Origin: Gorsachius magnificus
Lineage: Eukaryota > Chordata > Aves > Pelecaniformes > Ardeidae
Reading direction: 5' to 3'
Assembly: GCA_034008185.1 (NCBI GenBank)
Contig: CM067081.1
Location: 184,099,510 to 184,163,509 of the forward strand
DNA length: 64,000 nucleotides
The notes beneath the pieces were generated by a model. It saw only the letters and a program-made list of their open reading frames with translations, searched no databases and was not told where the DNA came from. Positions within the stretch are counted from its first letter, which is position 1. Every line of letters starts with the position of its first letter. Both the position numbers and the translations under genes were made by a program. Below, piece by piece: positions 38,733 through 48,062 of the stretch.

Positions 38733-39325
38733 TGTGTGGTGGTGGGTTGACCTTGGCTGGATGCCAGGTGCCACCAAGCCGCTCTGTCACTCCCCTCTTC
38801 AGCAGGACAGGCGGGAGAGAATGAGATGGAAAGGAAAAAAAACCAAACTCGTGGGTCAAGATAAAGGCAGTTTAATAAAGAAAAAGCAAAAGCAAAGGCC
38901 ACGCATGGTAGCAAAAGGAGAAAAACAAGATTTTATTCTCTACTTCCCATTAACAGGCGATGTCCAGCCACTTCCCAGGAAGCAGGGCTTCAGTATGCAT
39001 AGTTGTTCCTCCTGAAGACAAAACATCACAAAAGACGAATGTCCCCCCTCCTCTTCCTTTTCCCTTAGTTTTTATATCTTAGCTGATGTCATATGGTATG
39101 GAATATCCCTATGGTTGGTTTGGGTCAGGTGTCTTGGCTATGTCCCCTCCCAAGATCTTGCCCCCTTCCAGTCCACTGGTGAGGGGGAAATATTGGAGAC
39201 ACAGGCTTGATGCTGTTCGAGCCCTGCTCAGCAGCAGCCAAAACATCGGTGTGTTATCAACCCCTTCCTACATACCAATAGAAAGCACATCCCTGTGCAG
39301 CTTGACCCAATACAAGCCAAAAAGG
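38733..39325 (-). mobile_element. Endogenous retrovirus LTR, probable solo copy
   Basis: The sequence closely resembles an abundant avian retroviral LTR. The plus strand starts TGTGTGGTGGTGGGTTGACC and includes the 'tggctggatgccaggtg' and 'atgtcatatggtatggaata' blocks. Read on the minus strand, a TATAAA lies within it (near 39070), so the LTR is taken to point to the minus strand. The 38733 end is clear. The other end is diverged and approximate. No gag, pol or env coding sequence flanks it, so a solo LTR is most likely. Target-site duplications were not identified. Confidence 0.75.
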
Positions 39326-40302
39326 TTGTTCCTCTGTTCCATGTAAATGTATCTTTGAAACGCTTTCCTGCTGAGTTTCTCAAGCCCAATTCCAGTACTG
39401 TTATTAAATAATCATCAGCGTTTTACTCTCCATTCTTGGCAGCCCGAGCTCTGGCTACTGTCAACAACCATCCAGGTCAGGGGAGGCCAGAAAGGAGCAT
39501 TCAGGGATGAAATAGTCAAGAAGATGAAAGATAAATCCATGTTGATTATAAATGCTCATTCAAATGGCTCATTTAGGATTGGAATGCAAAGATATTTTGC
39601 TCTATGAATGCCTATCAGCACCGCCCCACTGCTAGGAAAATGTGATGGCTATAAAATACCTATCAGCTTTCAGATTATCTATTTGCCATAGAGTTTGTCA
39701 GCATTACAGTAAAACCCAAGCCCTGGGTCAGCATGTGTTATGGGAAAGAGACTTCTTGCTACATCAGCCATACCCGGCCCTCAGACTGAAATGGTATTTG
39801 GACCAGAATTCTGACTTCTTACCTTTCATATACAAACATTTTCTTTAGGTGTTTCCCCTGAAATCAGTGAAGCCATTACAGGTATAAAAGAGCATTGAAA
39901 ATGCATAAAAGTGCTAGAAACCAGAACTGACGGAGCACATGTCAAAGCCCGTAGAAATCAGTAAGAAGTGCGATGTGAACATAGAAGTCTCCGTGGGCCC
40001 TGCAGTTAGATGAACTGATCAACAGCAATACCACGCCTCCGTGTTAAGTGATATTCTGCAGGTATGTATGTAGAAATGGGGGGAAACCTTTTTTTACATA
40101 AAAATATACTTTATTTATAGTATGTAGATCTATTTGTACCAAGGTTAAACAAACTGAATTTCACTTTCAACTATGCACGTAACTAAACTGTGAATCAGCT
40201 GTAATATTATCTGTCACAGCGTAATGTGCAAGGACATTTATTTATCTACCACTAGAGTACTCCTTTTCATCTGGTGTGTTAACCCACATACACACATGAT
40301 GC
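39326..40302. other. Unassigned DNA and probable PRL2 3' UTR end
   Basis: No coding feature is recognised. Additional minus-strand AATAAA motifs at 40242-40237 and 40115-40110 could extend the PRL2 3' UTR. Confidence 0.5.
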
Positions 40303-40308
40303 TTTATT
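40303..40308 (-). terminator. PRL2: Candidate PRL2 polyadenylation signal
   Basis: AATAAA on the minus strand lies about 155 bases past the PRL2 stop codon. It is the nearest canonical signal. Two more follow within 200 bases, so alternative ends are possible. Confidence 0.5.
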
Positions 40309-40463
40309 TAATATTGCAGCTGCATAGGTCAACCGCATCAAGTAGCTGCCAAAGAATTTAAAACCCACTTTCCTATTACAATTACTGGAAACGTGATAAT
40401 TTATAAATTATATTTCTCCATCTCTATAAACAACATGCTGAAGACTACTTGTCAAGAGATAAC

Positions 40464-40658
40464 TCAACAACTATTTTCTGGCATAATCCTACATTTGAGA
40501 ATTTTTAAGTAGCTTTGTACTTTATTGGAGTCTCTCCTGAAACAGTGAATAAAGTCAGAGTCACTCATCGTGTTTGCTTCATTACTAATTGATAAACCAG
40601 CAGCTTCAGAAGATGCCATTCCATTTAACGAATTGCTGATGATCCCCATTGACTGCAT
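40464..40658 (-). CDS. PRL2: PRL2 last coding exon
   Basis: This exon encodes 64 residues plus TGA. It follows a pyrimidine-rich acceptor (TTTTCGATACAG) and opens at MQSMGIISNS. It contains the family signature CFRRDSNKVQSYLKILKC, with two cysteines, and the terminal cysteine in ENSC. In prolactins the equivalent segment has His in RRDSHK; here it is Asn. The opening ATG is internal and is not a translation start. Confidence 0.93.
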   Translation of the reverse strand: MQSMGIISNSLNGMASSEAAGLSISNEANTMSDSDFIHCFRRDSNKVQSYLKILKCRIMPENSC

Positions 40659-43600
40659 CTGTATCGAAAAGAGGAAAAGAAGTACAACTTGTAACTACAC
40701 CTACAAAAGATCTTTAAAATACTAGTGCAGACATCAACCGAGGCATCACTGTGCTGGGCTGCTCAACCCCAGACCTTTTGCGTGCACATTGACAGTAGGT
40801 GCAAAGCTCCCTTACAGAGAACAGCGTTGCCTTTTTATCTTAACGGTGCCTATACAACCTAAAGGCTAGCCTGAAATGATCTGACATACTAGAAATGCAA
40901 AAATACTGGAGTATAACTCCATCTGAATTTAAATAGAGGAACCCCTGTTTGGTAATCATTATTTCCTCTTGAACTAATATCGCAAATCAGTCTTGAGATT
41001 TGTAGCCATTTGTTTTAATGAGTTTTGTCAAGGGCAGCTTCTAACGGGAGCACTCGCAGTGCCGTTTAACCTGGTGAACACTGAAGGCTGTTATCACCTC
41101 TCAGAGGTCTGAGCTTCACAGCAGAACCAAGCTTAGAATTAGTGTCTATCAGGTAAACATGGCTGCAAAACTAATGGGATGCATTTGCATTGTTTGCTTC
41201 TTTTTTAAAATTCTATTTCTACTGTGTGGTACGTCCACAGTACAGAGAGGTCAAAACTTCAAAGCTTTCCTTCTTAGTAATTCCTTCAAAGGTGTTTTTG
41301 AAAAATAAAATCAGGTAAATACACCAGAAGTGTGTATCTAGTTTAGAGTTTGATGAAGGTCGAGCTTTGAGGTTGAATACCCTGAACTTTAAGGCCATTT
41401 TAACCCAGAAACATGGCTGCACTTGGAAGATGGGCTTTGCATCCATAACTTGGAGTCACCCTGATCAGGGCTGCATTTCAGAGCAGGGTACAATTCCTCC
41501 TATTCTGGTGATGAGCTGCTTATCATTTTAAAACTGGTATTCCCCGCTTGTGTTCATAAAGCTGAAAGGTGATCTGCTGGTGTGAGGTGTTAGCTTATAA
41601 TTCACTTTTCAGTGCAACAGACGCCTTGGCAGTGTAGCCATTTCAAAGGATGGACACACAGCCCTCCTTTGTTTAGCCAAAACTACAAATAAGTTTAGAT
41701 ATGAATGCACAAGAAATACAAAGATCAGGAATCCTAGCTAGTAATGAGATGGCAGAAATGGAAATAACAAAAAATTACATCCAATAATTTATATATGATC
41801 TGCCAGAATTCAGATTGGAGTTTTGAGATTGTTTTGTGCCTGGCATCTGACTTAAGCAATGCCACTGCCGTCTTGAAGAACTTATCCCAGCATGAAATTG
41901 TTGCCTGAGGAAGGAGCTCTTTGCAGCAGACAGCAGTCATACTTGAATTAGTTAGAATCTAAATCCAAATAAAACTGAAAACAATAATGAAGTATTTGCC
42001 ACGGTCTACCCACATCTCCTCTACTGCCCTAGAAAAGCCAAACCATTACTGGCTGATATAGGAAGCTGTAAATAGCTCTAGTCTTTGTACTTGTGTCTTT
42101 CTTTCATGTATTTCATATGAATAAAATATCGCTCTACACATACGGACATACATAATGCCATCTACCTATCTGCCAATCCAGAAACCAAGTCATATCCTTC
42201 AGCTGAAAAATTGCCAGACCTGTAACTAAGCCCACTGTTGGCTGGATCAGAGCCTCTGTTGGCATTAAGGCTACAGCCCAAGTGAGAGCAGACATTGCCC
42301 CCCTCCCACTCCCCACCCCGAAGTTGCTCCCACCACATGACTGGTATAAATAAACGCTACATTGAAAATCTTGCCTTTTCTGTTACTTTTTCAACTCCAG
42401 TCTTCAGCTCATGTACCATATTGCTGATTTGCTTAGCTTTGCTAAGGCTGTCATCAGGTAGCTCTTGATGGTGCTCAATATGCTGGTTAAAGTGGGAAAG
42501 TGGTTCTTTCCAGGCTTGCAAAAGTTTCAGTATCAAGTGAGTCAGCTCTTCCCTCTTACAAATGAAAAGAGTAAAGAATTTCTCTGTTAGTTTACAGCAA
42601 GTCGTATGAACAGTGTTAGTCTCACTGTGAAACCTCAGCAGGGTTAAGATTTACATCTGCAATTCAGTCATTTTCAAACATTCAGAACTTAAGGACCACT
42701 CCGTCTCTGGTTATTTGCTTAGACATAAGCAACACCCAAAAGTTGTATTTGCCTTGCTTTCAGCTTTCTTAAGACTCCTAAGCTCTGCAATACCTAAAAC
42801 TGTAGAGTACAGCATTAGGAAAATGGTGGCATTTCTGTCAAACTTACTTGGTACTGGGAAAGTTTTTGGGAACTCCTAGGTGTCTCAAGAGCCCAAGGAG
42901 CTCCATCTAGAGGTCTCTGTTTGCTGGTGGGGAATTGCAGGTGCTTGCCGGCACCCGCCGTGGCCACGGCCGCGTTGGCCAGAGGTTCACGGCAGGCACA
43001 CTTCCAGGAAGGTGCCCAAGGGTCACGGCGGCTGCTTCTCTAACAGAAACTCAATGGCTGTAAGCCCTCTCTTGCAACATGAGTTCAGAAACACGGTTGA
43101 CTCCTTAAAGCTCTCTAAATCAGGCAGGGCCCCATTTCCCTGTGTCCCTCAAGGGAGGAAAGTGTTTTCCTAAATGTCTTGGGGGAAGCTCCTCACTCTG
43201 TCACAACTGAAGAGCAAAACGTTAACATTTGCCTCTGTCTGTCTCCTCCTAGAGTTTCTCCTGCTGCTGTATCCTCGACTTTACAATGTTTTTTGCTGTC
43301 TAAAGAAACACTTCCTGCTCATCTTGGAACTGATAATGATTTTTTTTCTCTTTACCATTGCATCTGTCTAAAACAATTTGCTGTTCTTTTCTCCTTACCT
43401 AACTACTGGTTCAGAGATAATGACTGTTACTTCTTTCTCCTGATTGCTTTTTGTACTTCGCAGTGACACTGATTAATTTAACTTATCTGTCACATGCAGA
43501 GTTTTCTAAGTTTCTCTTCCACAGAGACTGCCACAACAAAATCAGACAGCTATCTGTCTGTCAGTCATTTCGGCCAAGTACTGCTGCAATACCTCTGTTA

Positions 43601-44348
43601 TAACTAATAAATACGATGTAAGTGTATGGAACCGTATACAGCTTTTTTAATAGATTCATGTGCAATACCTCTGTGATGTGCACCTGTTTGGGGTCACAAC
43701 TTACCAGCTTCTGCAGTCCAACTGTTGATGAAGCACCGGAGGCATGAGAACCCCTCTGCCTAGCTCCAGCCTGACCGGGGCGGGGGACAACCACAGCCTG
43801 ACAGGTGAGGCATTTGGGGGCTCTGACGGGACAGGGGGTATTTTCCCCTTTCTTCAGGTGGGGGAGAGGTGGCGGTGTGACCCGCGGAGCCCCTCTCCAG
43901 CCCCCCAAACCCGCGGGGCCCCCCCGCCCGCCCCGTCTCCCCCCGCCGTCCAACCTTACCGGGATTTTTTGGGCGTATTCTTTGCCGTTGGGGGTCGGCA
44001 TCCCCGACGTGTGGCACTTCCGAGCGGGCTTCCCCAGCTCGTTGTCACGGGGAGGAAAGTGTTTTTCCTATGGGGGAAGAAAACCTAAAGAGACACCGAG
44101 AGCACCCACGCACCCACCCACCCACCCACCGCCCCACGCACACCCCCGCCCCGCCGGCAGCCGCTCCCGGGGCGGCGGGGCCGGCTCGGTGCTCACCAGC
44201 TCGGCGTAGAGCGCCGTGGAGAGGCTGTGGATCCTGCCCGAGTGCCGGATCACCCGGTCGAAGAGATCGGCCACGGTCAGGAGGCGGCCGCCGGCGTCCC
44301 GCGGGGCGCAGACCAGCAGCCACAGCAGCGCCAGCGCCGCGGCGGCAC
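40464..44348 (-). CDS. PRL2: Prolactin-like hormone (PRL-L / PRL2), exons 2-5; exon 1 unresolved
   Basis: This is a secreted four-helix-bundle hormone of the prolactin/growth-hormone family, expected to act through class I cytokine receptors of the prolactin-receptor type. Four exons of 152, 108, 180 and 195 bases join in frame (phases 1, 0, 0, 0). The 108- and 180-base exons are exactly the sizes of prolactin exons 3 and 4. They encode 210 complete codons: a hydrophobic signal core (LALLWLLV), helix 1 (VADLFDRVIRHSGRIHSLS), the conserved KCHTS, PxPNGK segment, LLQAWKEPLSH, and the C-terminal HCFRRDSNKVQSYLKILKCR signature ending ENSC. Four cysteines remain after the signal peptide. The extra N-terminal disulfide of tetrapod prolactin is missing, which separates it from PRL itself. 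No N-glycosylation sequon is seen. The start-codon exon is not resolved. The gene is tail-to-tail with DBX2. Confidence 0.9.
40659..42374 (-). other. PRL2: PRL2 intron 4, GC-AG type
   Basis: This 1,716-base intron begins GCAAGA (minus strand, 42374 downward) after exon sequence GAAAAG and ends in ATACAG. The first two bases are GC rather than GT; the rest of the donor fits the GC-AG class. The exon boundary is supported by the 180-base family length and an open phase-0 join. Confidence 0.75.
42375..42554 (-). CDS. PRL2: PRL2 coding exon 4
   Basis: Exactly 60 codons, from REELTHLILKLLQAWKEPLS to ELKTGVEKVTEK. It aligns with the prolactin segment (LSLIVSILRSWNEPLYH to the end of helix 3) and has the same 180-base length as exon 4 of prolactin genes. 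The acceptor is TTCATTTGTAAG. The donor is the non-canonical GCAAGA. No cysteine is present, as expected for this segment. Confidence 0.93.
42555..43959 (-). other. PRL2: PRL2 intron 3
   Basis: This 1,405-base intron has a GTAAGG donor and a TTTGTAAG acceptor. Composition shifts within it from the GC-rich 5' part of the gene to the AT-rich 3' part. No repeat family is recognised. Confidence 0.85.
43960..44067 (-). CDS. PRL2: PRL2 coding exon 3
   Basis: Exactly 36 codons, beginning EKHFPPRDNELGKPARKCHT and ending NGKEYAQKIP. The 108-base length equals prolactin exon 3. KCHTS corresponds to the conserved CHTS that supplies the first cysteine of the large disulfide. The acceptor is CCCCCATAG and the donor GTAAGG. 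The exon is too short and GC-rich to be noticed from frame length alone. Confidence 0.93.
44068..44196 (-). other. PRL2: PRL2 intron 2 with CACC/GGGT tetranucleotide tract
   Basis: This intron is only 129 bases long, with a GTGAGC donor and CCCCCATAG acceptor. It contains a (CCCA)n-like run at about 44106-44131 on the plus strand. It is unusually short for the prolactin family. Confidence 0.85.
44197..44348 (-). CDS. PRL2: PRL2 coding exon 2, signal peptide and helix 1
   Basis: This exon supplies the last two bases of a split glycine-type codon and then 50 codons. The hydrophobic AAAALALLWLLV is a secretion-signal core, followed by CAPRDAGGRLL and helix 1 (TVADLFDRVIRHSGRIHSLS) ending LYAEL. 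The acceptor is CTCTCCCCAG and the donor GTGAGC. It enters in phase 1, as exon 2 does in prolactin genes. It is about 30 bases shorter than typical prolactin exon 2 because the N-terminal disulfide loop is absent. Confidence 0.9.
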
Positions 44349-45060
44349 CTGGGGAGAGCCCGGCGGCGTCGGGGGGCGCGGGGCGTCGGGGGGGCCCCCC
44401 CCGGCCCCGGCCCCGGCCCCCGCCTCCCCTATAAATGCCGGGCGGGGATGTGTGTGGCGTGGGGGGGGTCTCCCGGCCATGACGGGTCCCTCCCCGGCGT
44501 GCGCAGCCCGCGACCGCCGCCAGCCAGGCCGGAGCGGGGCTGCCGGGAGCGTCCCTCGCCCCGACGGGGCCCGTCCCCGCCCCCGGCAACCCCAGCAGCC
44601 GGCGGAGAGCGGCTCCCGGGCGCCGTGGTGGGGCTGCAGCCGCGACCGCCCGCCGTGGGGCCGGGGCTGCCCTGGTGTGGGTGTTTCGGCCCCCCCCGTG
44701 GGCTGTGAGGGGGGCGGCTCCGGCGGCCGCGCAGCAGCGGCGTGGGCAGGTCTGCAGCAGCAGGGCCACCGCCGCCGGAGGGGCTGAGGTGTGGGGGCTG
44801 AGAGCAGGCGGAGGAGCTAAGCTGGTCAGTGGTAACGGGGGGCGCATGCAGGACCCCAGTGGGGGGCACGAGGGGCAGGAGAGAAGCCTGGCCTCATGAC
44901 ATTCACCTCTTCACCGTCTCTTCTAATCACACGGTTAAGATCAGATCTGCTTCTGGTCAGAGGGAAGACCACTGAAGGTGTGATGGCTGGGGACTGCATG
45001 CTCGGTGCTGCAAGCGTGCCTGCAGGTCGCTGGCGATGCCCCATATGGCTGAAAGGTTAA
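44349..45060 (-). promoter_or_regulatory. PRL2: CpG-rich 5' region of PRL2, exon 1 and promoter not resolved
   Basis: The GC island covers about 43730-44880 and includes exons 2 and 3. A TATAAAT at 44430-44436 reads in the plus direction; on the minus strand it is only TTTATA. A weak exon-1 candidate is 44999-44915 on the minus strand. It has an ATG at 44999, a stop-free phase-1 frame and a GTGAAG donor at 44914, but its peptide does not resemble other prolactin exon-1 sequences. The true exon may lie further upstream. Confidence 0.35.
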
Positions 45061-47329
45061 GGGAGTAAACACAGCAAAGCGCTCGGATCAGGATCTCCGA
45101 AGAGGTGCAAGTCCTACAGACTCAGTCGCTGTCCTCAATTTATGGGTGTGAGATCCTCAGCAACCCTGCGAGACATCTGGGGTAAATTGAGGTGTTTGTC
45201 ACAAGGCTTGCAACTGACGTGTCAAGCTACAAGCCGCTTCAAGCTGACCAACAGGGGAACCTGAGCACAGGGCCTTTCTGATATGTTTTCTGGGTTTTGG
45301 CACCCCTCTTGGAATTCAGTGGGAACAGCTCAGGGTCTGGCAGAGCTGGGATCAGGCACTTTCCTCTGCCTGTTGCTATTCCAATCTGAGGTTGGCCAGG
45401 GGATTGCCGCAACTGGTGTCTCTTACAACATGGAGAATGGGTCAGCTCTGCCCTTGTTGTTGAAGTTTTTTCACTGCCAAGGGAGCAATCTGCTTAGAAA
45501 TGAGGAAACACTTGACGCGGAATTGTCATCTTTCCTCTGTGACTACCCCAGCCACTATGCTAGAATCGTGTACTTGTTTTCCAGCCCCCAAATCCCCATT
45601 TCCTTTATGGAAAATGGAATGATCTTACCTCCACCAGAATGATGAAGAATGTCCCTCTCTCCCACCTTTTAAAGACAGCTGGGTGACTAGGACCCCTTCT
45701 GGAGGTGGAAGACATGAGTTTGACTAGCTCTTGGCCAAGGAAGAGATGACCTTGGTCATCTATAGTCTGTGTGGATGCTAAAAAATTGGTAGAAAATAAG
45801 CAGAGGCAGCTGCTTCTCTAGCCAAATCTTAAAAGTGACACCTGCTGCTGCATTCTGCATCAAGTCAAGTGGCATTTCCAAAGAATTCACATTTTGAAAA
45901 TAAGAGCTTCTCCAATGAGCTAGGTGTCAGTTTCTGGACTCTGAGTAGGTGTATGCATGGCTATTCCCTGAACTCCAAGGCCTGTCAAAGCTGACATATT
46001 TTGGGACATGCATGGATTCAAAACATCAAAAGGTAAAGACCTTTAGCATTGAAAACGCCAGCAGAAGTCACTGCTAAGTAGAGCCCCCCATTTGCCTGCT
46101 TGCACTCTCTGCCTGGGTTCTGCTTTCTGTGTTTGCATCTGTTTAAGGATTTCGCTTTTTGTTAACAAGACAGATTTTTAAGTAGGAAAAAAAGAGATTT
46201 AGATTTCCTGTTGCCCAAAGGACAATTGAAAAGACAGAACATGAGAAGGAATATTCAAATGTCTTTCTCACCCAGTCGACATCGCCTTTGTTCATACAGA
46301 CATCTGCAAGGAAAGTTATTCCTCCCTGAGAGCTGCCCACAAATCTTGTGTCCTTCCAGGGAACTTGTCTTGCCATGACATGCACTGAGCTAGCTAGGTT
46401 TGATTTAGTTAAGTGAGTGCAATCTCCGAAAAGAATTTCCTTTTTTCTTGACAAGAGTTGGATCAATATAAGCAAATATTAGAAATCTCACTACTGACCC
46501 AGTGCACACGCTCCTCAGCCTCTCCCAGCAATACAGCTTAGCCAGCCCTTCAAACCGATACATCTCTGAACCCAAGAGGCCAAACTCACTTCTCTGAAAT
46601 TCCTCCAAGTCACTTCTGAAGTTTGAAAGCACCATGGGTCCGTAGGATGCTTTTTATCCCTCATTTTCTGGAATTTCTAAAATTAGTTTTAAAAGCCCTT
46701 CATTAAGATGCACTTAATGAGCTGCACGGAGGTTGTTCTTATTCTCTTACCTCTGCTTTATCTTGAATGAATAAAACAACATAGTTCATTTCAGTGGTTA
46801 GAGCGGCTGAGCCAGTTCTTAATAGGGATCATACAGGAAGCCTTGGCAATAGCTCTGAGCTCTTTGGTAGCTGATAAAATACTTCTGGCTTGTGGTCCAG
46901 CTGAAGGCTTGGAATATTAGCATTATTTTGGTAACAGAAAATGAGCAATCACGCATATGACAGGATCTGAAAAACAGTGATAGTGTGCGTATGGCAAGCA
47001 CGTAGATCAGTAACTTATTTTTATTGGCCAATAGCCATTTTCTTTTGGTTTTCACATGTCTAGGAGAAATCCTGACATATGCAAAACTTATCCTAGAAAA
47101 AGGTGCTTTAAGATGTTAAGACAATTTTTGAGTTATGAAGGAGCTGTGAACTTGTGCTGTGTAAAATGTAAATGACTCGCACAGCAAAAAATGCAGTGCA
47201 ACTTAAGAGGAACGAATCCACAATAAATGATGACATTTTATTTAAGGTCCCGGTTTCTAAAATGAATGATGTTTTCTTAACCAGTGATATATCAACGTGC
47301 AAAGAATTGTTTTTTCTGTCTCTTCACAG
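45061..47329. other. Unassigned DNA upstream of PRL2
   Basis: No gene is recognised. Minus-strand splice-donor-like sites with short upstream frames occur near 45628, 46264 and 46748, but their phases do not match PRL2 exon 2. The PRL2 first exon could still lie here. Confidence 0.5.
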
Positions 47330-48062
47330 GTACTTTAAGTTTGTAGATGGCACCAAACTGGAAGAAGTCACCTGCATTTTAGAACGTAACGTGATCTTGA
47401 AAATTAGAGAAATGGCCTGAAGAAAGTAGGGTACAGTTCAGTAAAGAAAAATGAAAAGTACTGTACTTAGACCGGAGCTCAGGCTGCCCAAACACAGAAT
47501 GAGGCAGCTGTTGCACAGAAGGGGATTGCAACTTGTAAGAAATAACGAGCTGAACCTAAGTCAGTAGTATCTTACTGTTGCTTTGCATTGGTTTTTTTAT
47601 TCATTTCTTTGCAATCTGGGGTATGTGCTCTGAAGGAGAGTTCCTCTGCCCTACCTTGCGTTTGTAAGGCCTCTGCTAGAATATTGTGTTCAGTGTTGGA
47701 CATCCCATTTCAAGAGAGGTATGGGCCAGAGGGAAAGAGCCCAGAGGAGAAAAACAAGAATGGCCGAAGGTTACCACCCCCCCCCTGCCATGGCCTATAA
47801 GGAAAGACTGAAGAAAGTGGGGTTGTTCACTCTCTAGCAGGGAAAGATGAGGCAAGGGTGCAGTTTTAGATGGGCAGAAGGTAGCAGCAAAGAGGAAGGG
47901 AATCAATTATTCACCACATTCATTATGGATACAAGATATAATGGGATTATACGGCAATAATGGAGATTTAAATTAGACATTAGAAAGAACTCCTTAATGG
48001 TTAGGAGAGTTAAGGACTGGAACAGATTCCTCAGGGACACCATGAAATCTCCGTCATTATCT
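47330..48062 (+). mobile_element. Old, diverged CR1 LINE fragment
   Basis: The segment starts with sequence translating to FVDGTKLEEV, matching the CR1 reverse-transcriptase-end motif VDDTKL. It continues with remnants equivalent to the [20 protein letters not shown] and LPREVV sections spread over about 730 bases. The frame is broken repeatedly, and the canonical 3' tail was not seen. It is clearly older than the copies at 20.4 and 35.5 kb and lies in the same orientation. Confidence 0.75.

Noticed and set aside
44430..44436. TATAAAT as a PRL2 TATA box
   Set aside because: It reads in the plus direction, opposite to the gene. A start 25-30 bases downstream on the minus strand would leave no ATG or donor before exon 2.
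44068..44847. 259-codon minus-strand frame running through PRL2 exon 2
   Set aside because: Only the exon 2 part (44348-44197) is real. Upstream residues are GC-rich translation without a signal peptide, and downstream the frame runs into the intron.
46143..46475. Possible PRL2 first exon (minus strand, MNKGDVDW before a GTGAGA donor)
   Set aside because: The donor would be phase 0, but exon 2 requires phase 1, so the join would break the reading frame.
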